18,077 bases of DNA from Cephalothrix spiralis (taxonomy: Eukaryota > Nemertea > Palaeonemertea > Archinemertea > Cephalotrichidae), in the NCBI GenBank assembly GCA_032353305.1, contig JAUCNG010373372.1:1-18077 (forward strand), read 5' to 3'. Below the pieces are notes generated by a model. That model was given only the letters and a program-made list of their open reading frames with translations. It did no database searches and was not told the DNA's origin. Made by a program: the position numbers and the translations under genes. The first letter of the stretch is position 1; every line of letters starts with the position of its first letter. Shown piece by piece: positions 10,574-18,077 of this stretch.

Positions 10574-10719
10574 CTTGGATATCTTATAAATTGAAGCATG
10601 ATTTGCATAAGCGATGCTTATGCCGGGACGATAGCCCTGGCCTTTATTTTTTTTAACACACTTCTGTTGGTAAACCATATCGCTTAAGGTTTGATAACCA
10701 CCAAGTGGGAGCGGACCAT
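10574..10719 (-). CDS. Internal exon of unrecognised domain
   Basis: Acceptor TTTTTAAG and donor GTACGT bound 146 bp encoding 48 complete residues plus the end of a split Asp codon. It starts GPLPLGGYQTLSDM and ends with YANHASIYKISK. Mixed hydrophobic and aromatic residues suggest a folded domain continuing from the previous exon. I do not recognise the family. Only this reading frame is open and phase-compatible with both neighbours. Confidence 0.85.
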
Positions 10720-10924
10720 CTTAAAAAGAAAGAACAATTCTCAATTAAAACAGGATAAAATATCAAATTTAGAGGAAAATGTAATTCTGAACTTAAAGGC
10801 TCTTTTTGCTCCCCCAGTATAACCTAAACGGTCGGATATAAATAAAAACTAACGCCAAAAATAACATCGTGAAACAATTTATACTTGAAATGACTCTACT
10901 GTATAAATATTATTTAACACTTAC
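10720..10924 (-). other. Intron, 205 bp
   Basis: The shortest intron of the gene, phase 1, with donor GTAAGT and acceptor TTTTTAAG. Confidence 0.85.
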
Positions 10925-11037
10925 CTCCATGATATTTCAGAACAACACCATTTGATGTGTTTAACTTTCTTTCAAGGATTTCCGGAGACACAATATTTTT
11001 GGACATCTCCCCTTTCTGAACATTGGTTTTAAGATCC
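10925..11037 (-). CDS. Internal exon of unrecognised domain, first part
   Basis: A 113-bp exon with acceptor ATTTATAG and donor GTAAGT. It encodes 37 residues running from DLKTNVQKGEMSK to VVLKYHG and splits a codon at each end (Trp entering, Asp leaving). It precedes the exon at 10574-10719 and probably forms one domain with it. No family is recognised. Confidence 0.83.
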
Positions 11038-11310
11038 CTATAAATGATAAAATGAAAAATACATTTGTTGTACATGCATGGTCAAAAGTAGGAAATACAT
11101 CAGAATAAACGAAAAAAGTAGCAGTTTATTAGTAAATAATGACAGCTAATACATTAATCTGAAGACAGAGAGAATATATATATATACACAGTTTTGTGGA
11201 ATTATTGAATTGTGGTTTTGCAGTTTGCACTATTTGGGAAATGGACACACTTTTGCTAGAACGCTTTAAGCGATTACGTCATATGAGGTAATGAAATAAG
11301 ATTAGGAACC

Positions 11311-11975
11311 CGAGGGGCGGGAAACGGGTCAAAAAAACGTACGGACTACGGACTACGTAGTAGTCCATGGACTACGACCCGGACTACTGGACTACGACCC
11401 GGACTACTGGACTACGGCCCGGACTACCGGACAACGAGCCGGACTACTGGACTACAGCCCGGACTACTGGACTACGGCCCGGACTACTGGACTACGGCCC
11501 GGACTACTGGACTACAGGCTGGGCTACCGGACTACGAGCCGGACTACTCGGTGAAATCCACCCAAAATCCATGGATTCTGGACTACGGACTACAGGCCGG
11601 ACTACTGGACTACGGTCCGGACTACTGGACTACCGGCCGGACTACTGGACTATTTCCGGTCTACTGGACTATTTTCGGACTACCGGACTATTTCCGGACT
11701 ACTGGACTTTTTCCGGACTACTGCCCAGACTACTGGACTACGTCCGGACTACGGCCCGGACTACTGGCTGGACTACCGGACTCCGAGCCGGACTACTCAG
11801 TGAAATCCACCCAAAATCCATGGATTCTGGACTACGGACTACAGGCCGGACTACTGGACTACGGTCCGGACTACTGGACTACCGGCCTGACTACTGGACT
11901 ATTTCCGGACTACTGGACTATTTTCGGACTACTGGACTATAGTCCGGACTATTGACAAAAGTGTACCGCCCCTCG
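11311..11975. mobile_element. Non-autonomous element with 10-bp TIRs and 8-bp TSDs
   Basis: Perfect 10-bp TIRs CGAGGGGCGG (11311-11320) and CCGCCCCTCG (11966-11975) are flanked by an 8-bp direct repeat TAGGAACC (11303-11310 and 11976-11983). This is the signature of a transposon insertion with 8-bp target duplication, as made by hAT and some MULE or Merlin elements. The interior is a GGACTAC-based tandem array and encodes no transposase. Confidence 0.85.
11341..11951. repeat. 20-bp minisatellite array with 249-bp higher-order duplication
   Basis: The left part repeats a 20-bp unit, GGACTACTGGACTACGGCCC, with small variations. The right part uses degenerate GGACTACTGG and TTTCC variants. A larger block starting near CCGAGCCGGACTACTC and containing GTGAAATCCACCCAAAATCC occurs at 11551 and again at 11800, offset 249 bp. 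Long open frames across it are a consequence of the stop-poor unit: 20 bp translated over three frames gives a 20-residue period. They are not treated as genes. Confidence 0.92.
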
Positions 11976-12312
11976 TAGGAACCCATTTATACTTGAAATG
12001 GCTAAGTGCCGTTTTCTGAAAATCCGTTTTCGTGACGTCACGCCACTGTTTTCAAAATAATCGAATAACCATGGCTTGTTGCATAGCAAATTGAAGGAAT
12101 ACATATCATCGGAAACGGAAAGGCTTATTTTGAAACATTTTCAATGTTTCTTTTAATCATCATTAAGGTATACAATGTAGCTGAGGTTTATTTTAATACT
12201 GATAGAATTTCCCCTAAAATGAATTCTGATTCAACGGAATATAAATATATATTTTAGACATAATGGCAATCATTTTTGCCGACATTGTACTTTTGAAGTC
12301 GATAGTACTCAC

Positions 12313-12346
12313 CACTCAAATGCCAATGGGTAACATCTACCAACAA
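12313..12346 (-). CDS. 34-bp micro-exon
   Basis: A small exon with acceptor tract TTTTTTTTATGTGAAG and strong donor GTGAGTAC. It encodes VGRCYPLAFE with split codons at both ends. It is the only candidate I found that converts the phase-1 exit of the hydrolase exon into the phase-2 entry of the next exon (split Trp codon). That fit is the main support; a short length makes it less certain than its neighbours. Confidence 0.7.
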
Positions 12347-12894
12347 CTTCACATAAAAAAAATTCGCTTTCTAACATTAGTGAAACTTCTTGAACTGAAA
12401 AAGAATTACGGCCAAATCAGTAGTTGATATATTTATATTCAAAGAATAAAATGTATGGGGCACATCGCCTTATGCAATATAGGCTTATATAATATATACA
12501 CAATTGGAGGGAATTATTGCGGGGGAGTAAAAAAATCGGAATGAGGGTCTGTGCCATAAAATGTATATGTTTTTCATTACCTTACTAAAGAATCTAATAT
12601 AATATATTACTAAAACGAAAGTTCCTGAAATTGCACTTTTAGACCAGTTGTATGAATCACAATACATGCACCTGAAATGGCGTTACAATCTGAAATGCCA
12701 TAATACTCAGACCAGATTTACGTCGCGGTAATACATAACAAAGCTCAGTCACTCTCAAGAAATTCGCGTCCCGAAAAAAAGGTTCACATCACGCAGATCA
12801 AAAAAATGCAACAACTTAAACATTATAATATCCCGCTCGCTACCTGAATTTATGATCCCGGTCGTAAAAACTTTCCGACAGACCCCATACTTAC
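12347..12894 (-). other. Intron, 548 bp
   Basis: A phase-1 intron if the strong donor GTAAGTATGG at 12894 is used. A second possible donor (CAG/GTAGCG at 12843) would extend the upstream exon by 51 bp, an exact multiple of three, in the same phase. A copy of the TATGAATCACAATACATG repeat starts at 12651. Confidence 0.65.
12651..12720. repeat. Interspersed repeat TATGAATCACAATA, copy 2
   Basis: TATGAATCACAATACATGCA is identical to the start of the copy at 14959. CATAAT with CAGAC occurs at a similar distance downstream in both. Boundaries are approximate. Confidence 0.6.
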
Positions 12895-13087
12895 ATAGAA
12901 CACGGAAAAGTTTGATATAGCATGGCTTGGTTAAATGGACTTCATCCTGATATTTAGTCAATCGAGGAATTAAGTTTTGGCTTGCGACGAAATTTATAGG
13001 CTCATGCGCCAACATATCTTCAAGAGCGGACACAAATGAAATATGGAATTTTTTTATTTTCCGTTCCGGTATTGGGGAAAATATGAA
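12895..13087 (-). CDS. Hydrolase exon with SGNH block V (Asp-x-x-His)
   Basis: Acceptor CTTTTTTTCAG and donor GTAAGT bound 193 bp (64 codons plus one base). It begins FIFSPIPERK, matching the strand-plus-Arg stretch typical of SGNH hydrolases. It contains DEVHLT, the block V pattern with the catalytic Asp (codon at 12944-12946) and His (12935-12937), then a helix-like KPCYIKLFRVL. Known family role: ester or acetyl-group hydrolysis with a Ser-His(-Asp) centre. The substrate is unknown. The exon can be extended to 12844 by an alternative donor. Confidence 0.85.
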
Positions 13088-13859
13088 CTGAAAAAAAGAA
13101 AATATCCAATAGATATTCAACTTTTGATAGAATTTTATATAATATATATACCAACTTTTTTTACAGAACTGATGGAGGCTTAATATAGCCGATCCTAGAG
13201 CTAGCACTATCGAGCGCTATTATAAATGGGCAACTAAATAACGCAACTTGGTCAGTTTTGGCCCTGGAATGGATCGACAAATCTGTGTAGCGGTTTGGTC
13301 GATTCCTCCGCGCAAAAACGTATGACAGAACATTGACCAGATGGCGAGTTGTTCAAATATATATTTACAACACGTCAATTATCATTTTCTGTAATAAAAC
13401 CTAATAAATTCGATTTATTTCATGTAACGCGTGATGGATTCAATTGCGTTAGGTATTTCACGATACCGTATTATGCTTACATTTCCGCCCCTCAGTGCGG
13501 TGTATTTCATTATATTCTTGGCTATTTTGGATATAAAATCAGTCAGTCATGCGAATAGCGACAATTACCGAGTTGCGAAATAACTATGAACTATATATAT
13601 ACAATCAGGACATTCTTTTCTTAGATACATATAGTGTTTTACACTGAATAACAAGAGCTGCGGTGCGGCCCCGCGATAAGGGACGAGGGGTCCCGGGCCA
13701 TCGTGAGTTCGAATTGACAAGAAAAAGAAATTCTTTATCTCAAATTTGATTTTTGGAGATAGCCGGTTCTAACTCTCATATAATTGTTATTAAAAAAAAC
13801 ACTCAAGTGCTGATACGGGAAGATAAAACGACAATAAAACTATTAAATTGCAAACTTAC
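13088..13859 (-). other. Intron, 772 bp
   Basis: A phase-0 intron with donor GTAAGT and acceptor CTTTTTTTCAG. A GC-rich patch at 13660-13715 ends in GAGTTCGAATTG, faintly like a Pol III B box, but no full tRNA-like unit is visible. Confidence 0.7.
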
Positions 13860-13921
13860 TATAAATTTATACAATTTTCTGGCATTTGATAGAAGCTGCC
13901 TTAACTCTTTATGAGGAAAAC
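13860..13921 (-). CDS. Hydrolase exon, helix before the SPIPER strand
   Basis: A 62-bp exon with acceptor CTATATTTCAG and donor GTAAGT encodes FPHKELRQLLSNARKLYKFI. The amphipathic helix followed by a hydrophobic turn fits the SGNH segment between the Asn block and the SPIPER strand. The split Gly codon joins the preceding exon. Other frames contain stops. Confidence 0.82.
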
Positions 13922-14028
13922 CTGAAATATAGAAATAGTAAAGATCAAAGATATCGCTTGTATAAATCGTACTATTTGGAAAACATAAACAGATTCCGTG
14001 ACTACCATTATTGGCAGTAGGCTAATTA

Positions 14029-14238
14029 TGCACCTATCAATAAATTTCCACGCAGGGGGATCTGTTTTTTGTGCCTTTTTAGGCGGGGAATACGCTTTTA
14101 AATTCTTCCCCACCCCTGGGGTTTGCGCATTTGTTGGATATCAAATGTCCCGTAGGTGTGGGGGTACGTTAATTTACGGTATATTTGCGCAAACTTTTGT
14201 AAATTTAACTTTAACTCAAAATTTATTATTTTTTATTA
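14029..14238. mobile_element. Truncated copy of Harbinger-like MITE
   Basis: It starts with TGCACCTATCAATAAATTTC after TTA and aligns along its length, in reverse orientation, with the intact element at 15511-15739. Shared blocks include GGCGGGGAATACGCTTTT, CTGGGGTTTGCG and AAATGTCCCG. The far inverted repeat is missing, so this copy is end-truncated. The right boundary is approximate. Confidence 0.8.
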
Positions 14239-14356
14239 TAACTAATTTAGATTGAATTAATTATCTTCGACATTTTGGGATTCGCCATTCTGGTCGTATG
14301 CCTTAAAGCATAGGTCACGTGGCAGGTTAATAACATACGGTATTATCCTCGTTCTG

Positions 14357-14435
14357 AAAACCGGTGAAATTTTCTTATTACACCCCGGTTGTGACGTCAC
14401 AACTGGAGTATAATAAAAAATAAATCACCGGTTTT
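14357..14435. repeat. 79-bp imperfect palindrome centred on TGACGTCA
   Basis: The arms AAAACCGGTGA (14357-14367) and TCACCGGTTTT (14425-14435) are perfect inverted repeats. Pairing continues with mismatches to the centre GTTGTGACGTCACAAC. TGACGTCA (14392-14399) is the consensus CRE site for CREB/ATF factors. It is either a tiny fold-back element or a decayed inverted duplication. Confidence 0.75.
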
Positions 14436-14958
14436 TAAATCTACATGATCGAGGCCCACTGTCATTAGCTAATAGCATGGACTGATTATGCTAATAGGTC
14501 TAATAATAGTTTGTCTAGCTCAGAACAACAAATACGTGGTTCAATAGCTAACATTATATTTTTGAGCCTCAATAAATAGCAATTCATAAACTTTCATGCT
14601 GAACGTCATTTCTATCGTACGTATTGTGACCACTATGGGCCTCTTTGCGAGTCGATTGTTCTCTCGGTTATATACATGTACTTGTTATTTCGGGATAATG
14701 ATTCTATAATATTAAAGTGGTTCTCTAATTCATTAGTCAATGTATTGTCCTGATCAATGCCAACCCGCGTATTAATAAGCAAGTATATTTATTTCGGCTT
14801 TCATGGAAAAGGCTCATTTTTGTTGAGAAATAATGCAAAGCACTTGAGGGAGAGGGGTAGTTTCCACAGCGATGTTATCTGTGCGATATAGGTTGGCCCA
14901 ATGGCCCAGGTATAACACCTCGGAGATCGGGTGAGATAAGACTCGAAATAATGACGTT

Positions 14959-15030
14959 ATGAATCACAATACATGCATGCAACTGAATTGTTGTTTAAAA
15001 GTTGTAGTGTCATAATCAGACTGAAGATTT
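14959..15030. repeat. Interspersed repeat TATGAATCACAATA, copy 3
   Basis: This shares its first 20 bases and a downstream CATAATCAGAC-like block with the copy at 12651. It is probably a decayed member of the same repeat family. Confidence 0.6.
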
Positions 15031-15223
15031 GTAAAGATCATGTAAAGATCTGTAAACGAAAAGGTTAGTCGTTGAGCAAGGATGACACTTTTGTTAGGAA
15101 ATAATTGTTTTTGTAACCACTACATTTTTTAACTCTCATGTTGATGTATAAGTGTAACTGAAGTTAACATCGATCACCGAAAATGTGACTAAAAGTATTC
15201 AACATTATAGGGTAAATAATTAC

Positions 15224-15281
15224 CATGGCGCTGGCTCCTTCTCATGTCATTACCGGTACAAATGAATATACCGGTATCACA
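15224..15281 (-). CDS. Hydrolase exon with Asn block (TGND)
   Basis: Acceptor TTCTTATTTTCAG and donor GTAATT (weak at +5/+6) bound 58 bp: 19 codons plus one base. The product CDTGIFICTGNDMRRSQRH places a hydrophobic strand directly before TGND, as in SGNH block III (GxND), with the conserved Asn at 15249-15251. The first Gly of the classic motif is replaced. Phase 0 in and phase 1 out fit both neighbours exactly. Confidence 0.82.
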
Positions 15282-15781
15282 CTGAAAATAAGAACATGTT
15301 TTTTAGAATAACTCATAAACGGTCAGTTTCAATTTTGTGATAGCCTGATAGGTATACACGAGGTAAAATACAAAAAAGTAGAAGCAACATGCAAGTAAGA
15401 GTACAAGTATATCACTTAATCGACCGCGATCCCACTGCCCAGGACGTAATGCAATGTATGCTGTAAATTCACTTAATCAAATAAGGTATGTATACATTAT
15501 ATTATTATTATGCACCTATCAATGAATTTCCCCGCAGTCAAAATTAAAAAAAAAAAATTGATAAAAGTTAAAATTTTCAAAAGTTTGCGCAAATTGGCGT
15601 ACCCCCACACCTGCGTGCGGGACATTTGAAATCCAAAAAATTCGCAAACCCCAGGGTAGGGGAAAAAAAGCGTATTCCCCGCCTAAAACTGCGCAAACCC
15701 GGCACTTCCCCCCTGCGGGGAAATTCATTCATAGGTGCATTAGTGCATACAGTAATACCTACAAATACAATATATGCTTAC
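15282..15781 (-). other. Intron, 500 bp, with an intact MITE
   Basis: A phase-0 intron with donor GTAAGC and acceptor TTATTTTCAG. Nearly half of it is the MITE at 15511-15739. Confidence 0.8.
15511..15739. mobile_element. 229-bp MITE, PIF/Harbinger-like
   Basis: The 27-bp inverted ends (15511-15537 and 15713-15739, one mismatch) begin TGCACCTATCAATGAATTTC. TTA lies directly outside both ends (15508-15510 and 15740-15742). A 3-bp TTA/TAA duplication is typical of PIF/Harbinger elements. No transposase is encoded, and open frames inside it are incidental. Confidence 0.87.
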
Positions 15782-15916
15782 CTTTTTTCCATGTTGCTGG
15801 AGCACTTCATTTGCATGGTGGATTAGACCTCCTCTCACGGCAAAAACTTCCCCATGTCCTGAAAGGGGAGGTTCACAAATCCTGGCAACATGCGAGTTCC
15901 CAATAACCTGATAATC
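15782..15916 (-). CDS. Hydrolase exon with SGNH block I (GNSH)
   Basis: A 135-bp, 45-codon exon, phase 0 at both ends, with acceptor TTTTGTAG and donor GTAAGC. It contains DYQVIGNSHVARICE, which fits the GDSH nucleophile block of SGNH hydrolases with Asp changed to Asn and the Ser kept (15893-15895). VFAVRGGLIHHANEVLQQH follows, matching the second strand, the block II Gly region and a helix. The other two frames contain stops. Confidence 0.86.
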
Positions 15917-16374
15917 CTACAAAAGAAGGCAACATTTTAATGACATCATTTTGTAAAATATATTTCTTATCTAAAATCTGGGCCTGTATGAAGAATAGCC
16001 TCAGTTTCTATAGTGATAGAAATATGATGCCATAATCATAATTCATCCAGTAAGTCAGGTTAATGGACACAGATAGTCCAGGACATGGAGTTCATGTACT
16101 TTCAAAATAGAAATTGTCTATCATCTGGCTACGTACTAGTACCAGGTGAAAAAAAGCGTGACTGATGTGACCAAGTAAAATTGAGGTCCAAGCTCTCTAA
16201 AATTTTGGATTTAAGACCAGTAAATTCTCTTATTAGAAATAGATACAAGTACAATTTGATTGCTGTATAACGAAATAAATTACCAGTTATATGGACGATA
16301 TAAAGTATATAAGATCATATAACCAAAAAAGAAGTATCAAAATAATTATGCCTTAATTGATCATATATACTTAC
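15917..16374 (-). other. Intron, 458 bp
   Basis: A phase-0 intron with donor GTAAGT and acceptor CTTTTGTAG. No repeats of note. Confidence 0.8.
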
Positions 16375-16430
16375 AATACATGATGTACCGGTACCAGCAG
16401 TCCCATAACATTTAGTTAGTAATATTTTTC
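16375..16430 (-). CDS. Most upstream exon firmly identified
   Basis: Acceptor CTTATTTTACAG and donor GTAAGT bound 56 bp encoding KILLTKCYGTAGTGTSCI after two bases of a split codon. It joins the block I exon in phase 0. It begins inside a codon, so at least one coding exon lies further upstream. No fold is recognised in it. Confidence 0.78.
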
Positions 16431-16930
16431 CTGTAAAATAAGACCAAATTTGATTAATTATCCCTTTAAAAAAAGATATGCCAGCTGGTATCAGCCAGTT
16501 TGTTCAGAGTAAGATCTATCAAAACCTTCCATTGTCTAACACAACTTAGCTTGTCTTACTTTTCCTGGTAAAATATTACAGGCGATATATATATACATGT
16601 ATATGTTCTGTTCTATCGATATCATATACCAGTACTGGTACCAAAATATTAATGCTACTTTAATATGGTACCATTTAAATTAGTATTGGAAAGTGTAGTA
16701 AGACACCATACAGGGTGTCAACAGATTTAACAGGATCATTTTCCCTGACTTTCCATGACCATTTCTAACCATACTTTCTTAATTTATCGAAATAATTTTA
16801 TTAGCAACTCTATTTCTGCAACTGCAGAGGCAACTGTTTTTCGGCTTTTTCACGGCAATTTTTTTGTGAAATTTGAGGCAATTTGCAGCAACCACAGAAA
16901 TTTTTACCTATAAAAAAAGGTATGTTACCT
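16431..16930. other. No exon placed; intron or 5' region
   Basis: No phase-compatible upstream exon was found here. A possible donor at about 16552 (GTAAGA) follows an in-frame ATG, but it would give phase 0 rather than the needed phase 1. A TA-rich patch lies around 16580-16600. Confidence 0.5.
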
Positions 16931-17355
16931 AAAAAAAGGGTCATCAATAATTTTGATTACCCAAAAAGATGCGGCCGGTGGTTGAAAATTTCAAAGCCGA
17001 TCTTCTACCAAATAATTTGATGATCTGCAGTAATAAATCTTTGGATTTTTTGTCATTGATGAAATCTGGACATGGTTCAGTCAAAGCATTTCTAAGTGAC
17101 TGCCTCTTGTACTTAACTTTAGTGTCAAAATGACATTTAAAGACTCCAGTCAGTCCAGTTGTACCATTAACCCAACATGACTGGAGACGCCAGGATGGAA
17201 AGTTTGTATGAGCTGCCACGCCACTCAAATGCCGAAAATCATAAGATTTATTGCCGCGGAATCAAAATATTTCGTAGATGATCAGCTGCGAAATTTTAAA
17301 CCACCGGCTGCGCCTATTTGGGTACCGGTAATCAAAATTATTGATGACCTTTTTT
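16931..17355. mobile_element. About 425-bp element with long imperfect inverted repeats
   Basis: GGTCATCAATAATTTTGATT at 16939 reappears inverted and ends at 17349. Inverted similarity continues inward, with gaps and mismatches, for roughly 120 bp on each side (to about 17060 and 17226). The outer bases are A-rich on the left and T-rich on the right, and I could not define a target duplication. A minus-strand open frame crosses the centre. Confidence 0.72.
17013..17217 (-). other. Possible upstream exon inside the long-TIR element
   Basis: A minus-strand frame is open from about 17261 to 16944 without an ATG start. A piece ending TTT G before GTAGAA at 17012 would exit in phase 1, exactly what the exon at 16375-16430 needs (split Gly codon). 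The donor is weak, the acceptor (for example CAG before 17217) is a guess, and the region overlaps the inverted repeat, so this may be chance. Confidence 0.2.
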
Positions 17356-17610
17356 AAAATTAAGATACTGTTTCCTGTTTTTAGTGACCTATGTTCGCTT
17401 TCACAAGGTATAGCTGATCATAGCTAGCCAAATAGCCTGGAGACCGCCTACCGGCTACTCTTATACATGCAATTTCTTGCACTTATCGAATAGCCCCAGG
17501 GTTCTTTTTAGTGCATGAACTGTTCTCATACACACCAAGCCGGGGCAATTACCTTTGATTTTGCATTTACGCAACCCAGTCTGGGGCACTGGGTGTCAAC
17601 TCTTATAGAT
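17356..17610. other. No gene seen
   Basis: Intergenic or intronic sequence between the long-TIR element and the tRNA-like repeat. No exon or repeat structure could be supported. Confidence 0.5.
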
Positions 17611-17718
17611 CAGACGGTTCCAGCTGGGATCGAACCCACGTCAATGAAATCATCGGGAAAGATGACATCATCAACATGTCCATTAGGTAGGACACTTGAA
17701 CTGTCTGAGCTAACCGGG
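17611..17718 (-). repeat. tRNA-derived SINE-like repeat
   Basis: On the minus strand an A-box-like GGTTAGCTCAGACAG (about 17700-17715) is followed by a B box GGGTTCGATCCC (about 17625-17636). The spacing between the boxes is longer than in a normal tRNA, which fits a tRNA-derived SINE head or a pseudogene. No tail or target duplication was delimited. Confidence 0.6.
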
Positions 17719-18077
17719 CTCAGTATCATTTATTCATTTGGTTACTGTCATCTGCGCCTGCGTTTTCCTGTTGCCATGTTTGAAATTTGAAATTAACTAG
17801 CTGCACATCAAAATTACCCCAGTTGCTGCGAAAATGGTTGCCGCAGCACTTGAGATGAGGTGAGCTGCTGCGCTAGATCTTGATCTAAAATGACCGGCTT
17901 TCCACACTGGACTGGACAATTATAATTATTGAGAAGTGCTTTGACTGGACGACTTGTCCGTCTGTCTGGACACTCAAAACTCTTCGAGTCCAGTAATGCT
18001 ATTGACATTGTCAATGACCGGTGAACTCAAAGAGTCAAGTCATTGTCAATGATCGGGCCTGACTGGATAACACTCCA
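17719..18077. other. No gene seen
   Basis: No exon can be supported. A 12-bp CATTGTCAATGA motif occurs at 18006-18017 and 18041-18052. Confidence 0.5.

Larger units (their letters stand above)
11038..12312 (-). other. Intron, 1,275 bp, carrying a repeat-filled transposon
   Basis: A phase-2 intron with donor GTGAGT and acceptor TTTATAG. Over half is the 665-bp element at 11311-11975. One TGACGTCA lies at 12033-12040. Confidence 0.8.
13922..15223 (-). other. Intron, 1,302 bp, carrying repeats
   Basis: A phase-1 intron with a weaker donor GTAATT and acceptor TATATTTCAG. It contains the truncated Harbinger-like MITE copy (14029-14238), a 79-bp palindrome (14357-14435) and a TATGAATCACAATACATG repeat at 14959. 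No exon was seen in the rest. Confidence 0.7.

Noticed and set aside
11367-11955. Two long overlapping plus-strand open frames rich in Tyr-Trp-Thr
   Set aside because: They are translations of the 20-bp tandem array in two frames. Their 20-residue periodicity comes from the DNA unit, and the array lies inside a non-coding transposon in an intron.
12755-13207. A 150-codon minus-strand open frame as an intronless gene
   Set aside because: Only 12895-13087 looks coding (SGNH block V). The rest continues past splice sites into intron sequence of low-complexity composition.
13650-13715. tRNA-derived SINE
   Set aside because: Only a weak B-box-like GAGTTCGAATTG and a GC-rich patch are seen; there is no convincing A box or tRNA fold.
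13998-14255. Plus-strand open frame
   Set aside because: It is mostly the truncated MITE. The related open frame at 15519-15728 on the other strand is the same MITE sequence.
16552-16600. First coding exon with ATG before a GTAAGA donor
   Set aside because: The frame from the ATG exits in phase 0, while the next exon needs phase 1; the phase-1 frame has a stop.

Overview
This is AT-rich animal nuclear DNA. Coding exons are short and carry GT-AG splice sites, introns are full of small DNA transposons, two tRNA-like Pol III repeats are visible, and there is no operon layout. I infer an invertebrate metazoan, perhaps a marine lophotrochozoan such as a mollusc; the species cannot be fixed from the window.

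Nearly the whole window is one gene on the minus strand, read from right to left. I rebuilt eleven exons by eye (16375-16430, 15782-15916, 15224-15281, 13860-13921, 12895-13087, 12313-12346, 10925-11037, 10574-10719, 10133-10303, 9469-9530, 1466-7763). Each has AG/GT borders, and all ten junctions keep one open frame even though the intron phases differ (0, 0, 1, 0, 1, 2, 1, 0, 0, 2). The visible product is about 2,440 residues, and its start lies upstream of the identified exons, probably beyond the window. The first exons encode an SGNH/GDSL-type hydrolase-like domain, with block I, Asn block and Asp-x-x-His block on three separate exons. Three middle exons encode an unrecognised domain and a charged linker, followed by a small Cys/His exon. 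The last exon (6.3 kb, no introns) encodes a Ulp1/C48-like cysteine protease, a GATA-type zinc finger, a MULE-like DDE transposase core, a SWIM zinc finger, two C2H2-like fingers and a C-terminal PHD finger. The layout suggests either an intron-bearing giant DNA transposon or a host gene fused to a transposase.

The introns and flanks hold independent mobile DNA: a 145-bp MITE (8863-9007); a 665-bp element with 10-bp terminal inverted repeats (TIRs) and 8-bp target-site duplications (TSDs), filled by a 20-bp tandem repeat (11311-11975); one complete and one end-truncated copy of a Harbinger-like MITE (15511-15739 and 14029 to about 14238); a 79-bp palindrome centred on TGACGTCA (14357-14435); a long-TIR element upstream (16931-17355); and tRNA-like repeats at both ends of the window. 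I see no plus-strand gene, rRNA gene or CRISPR array.
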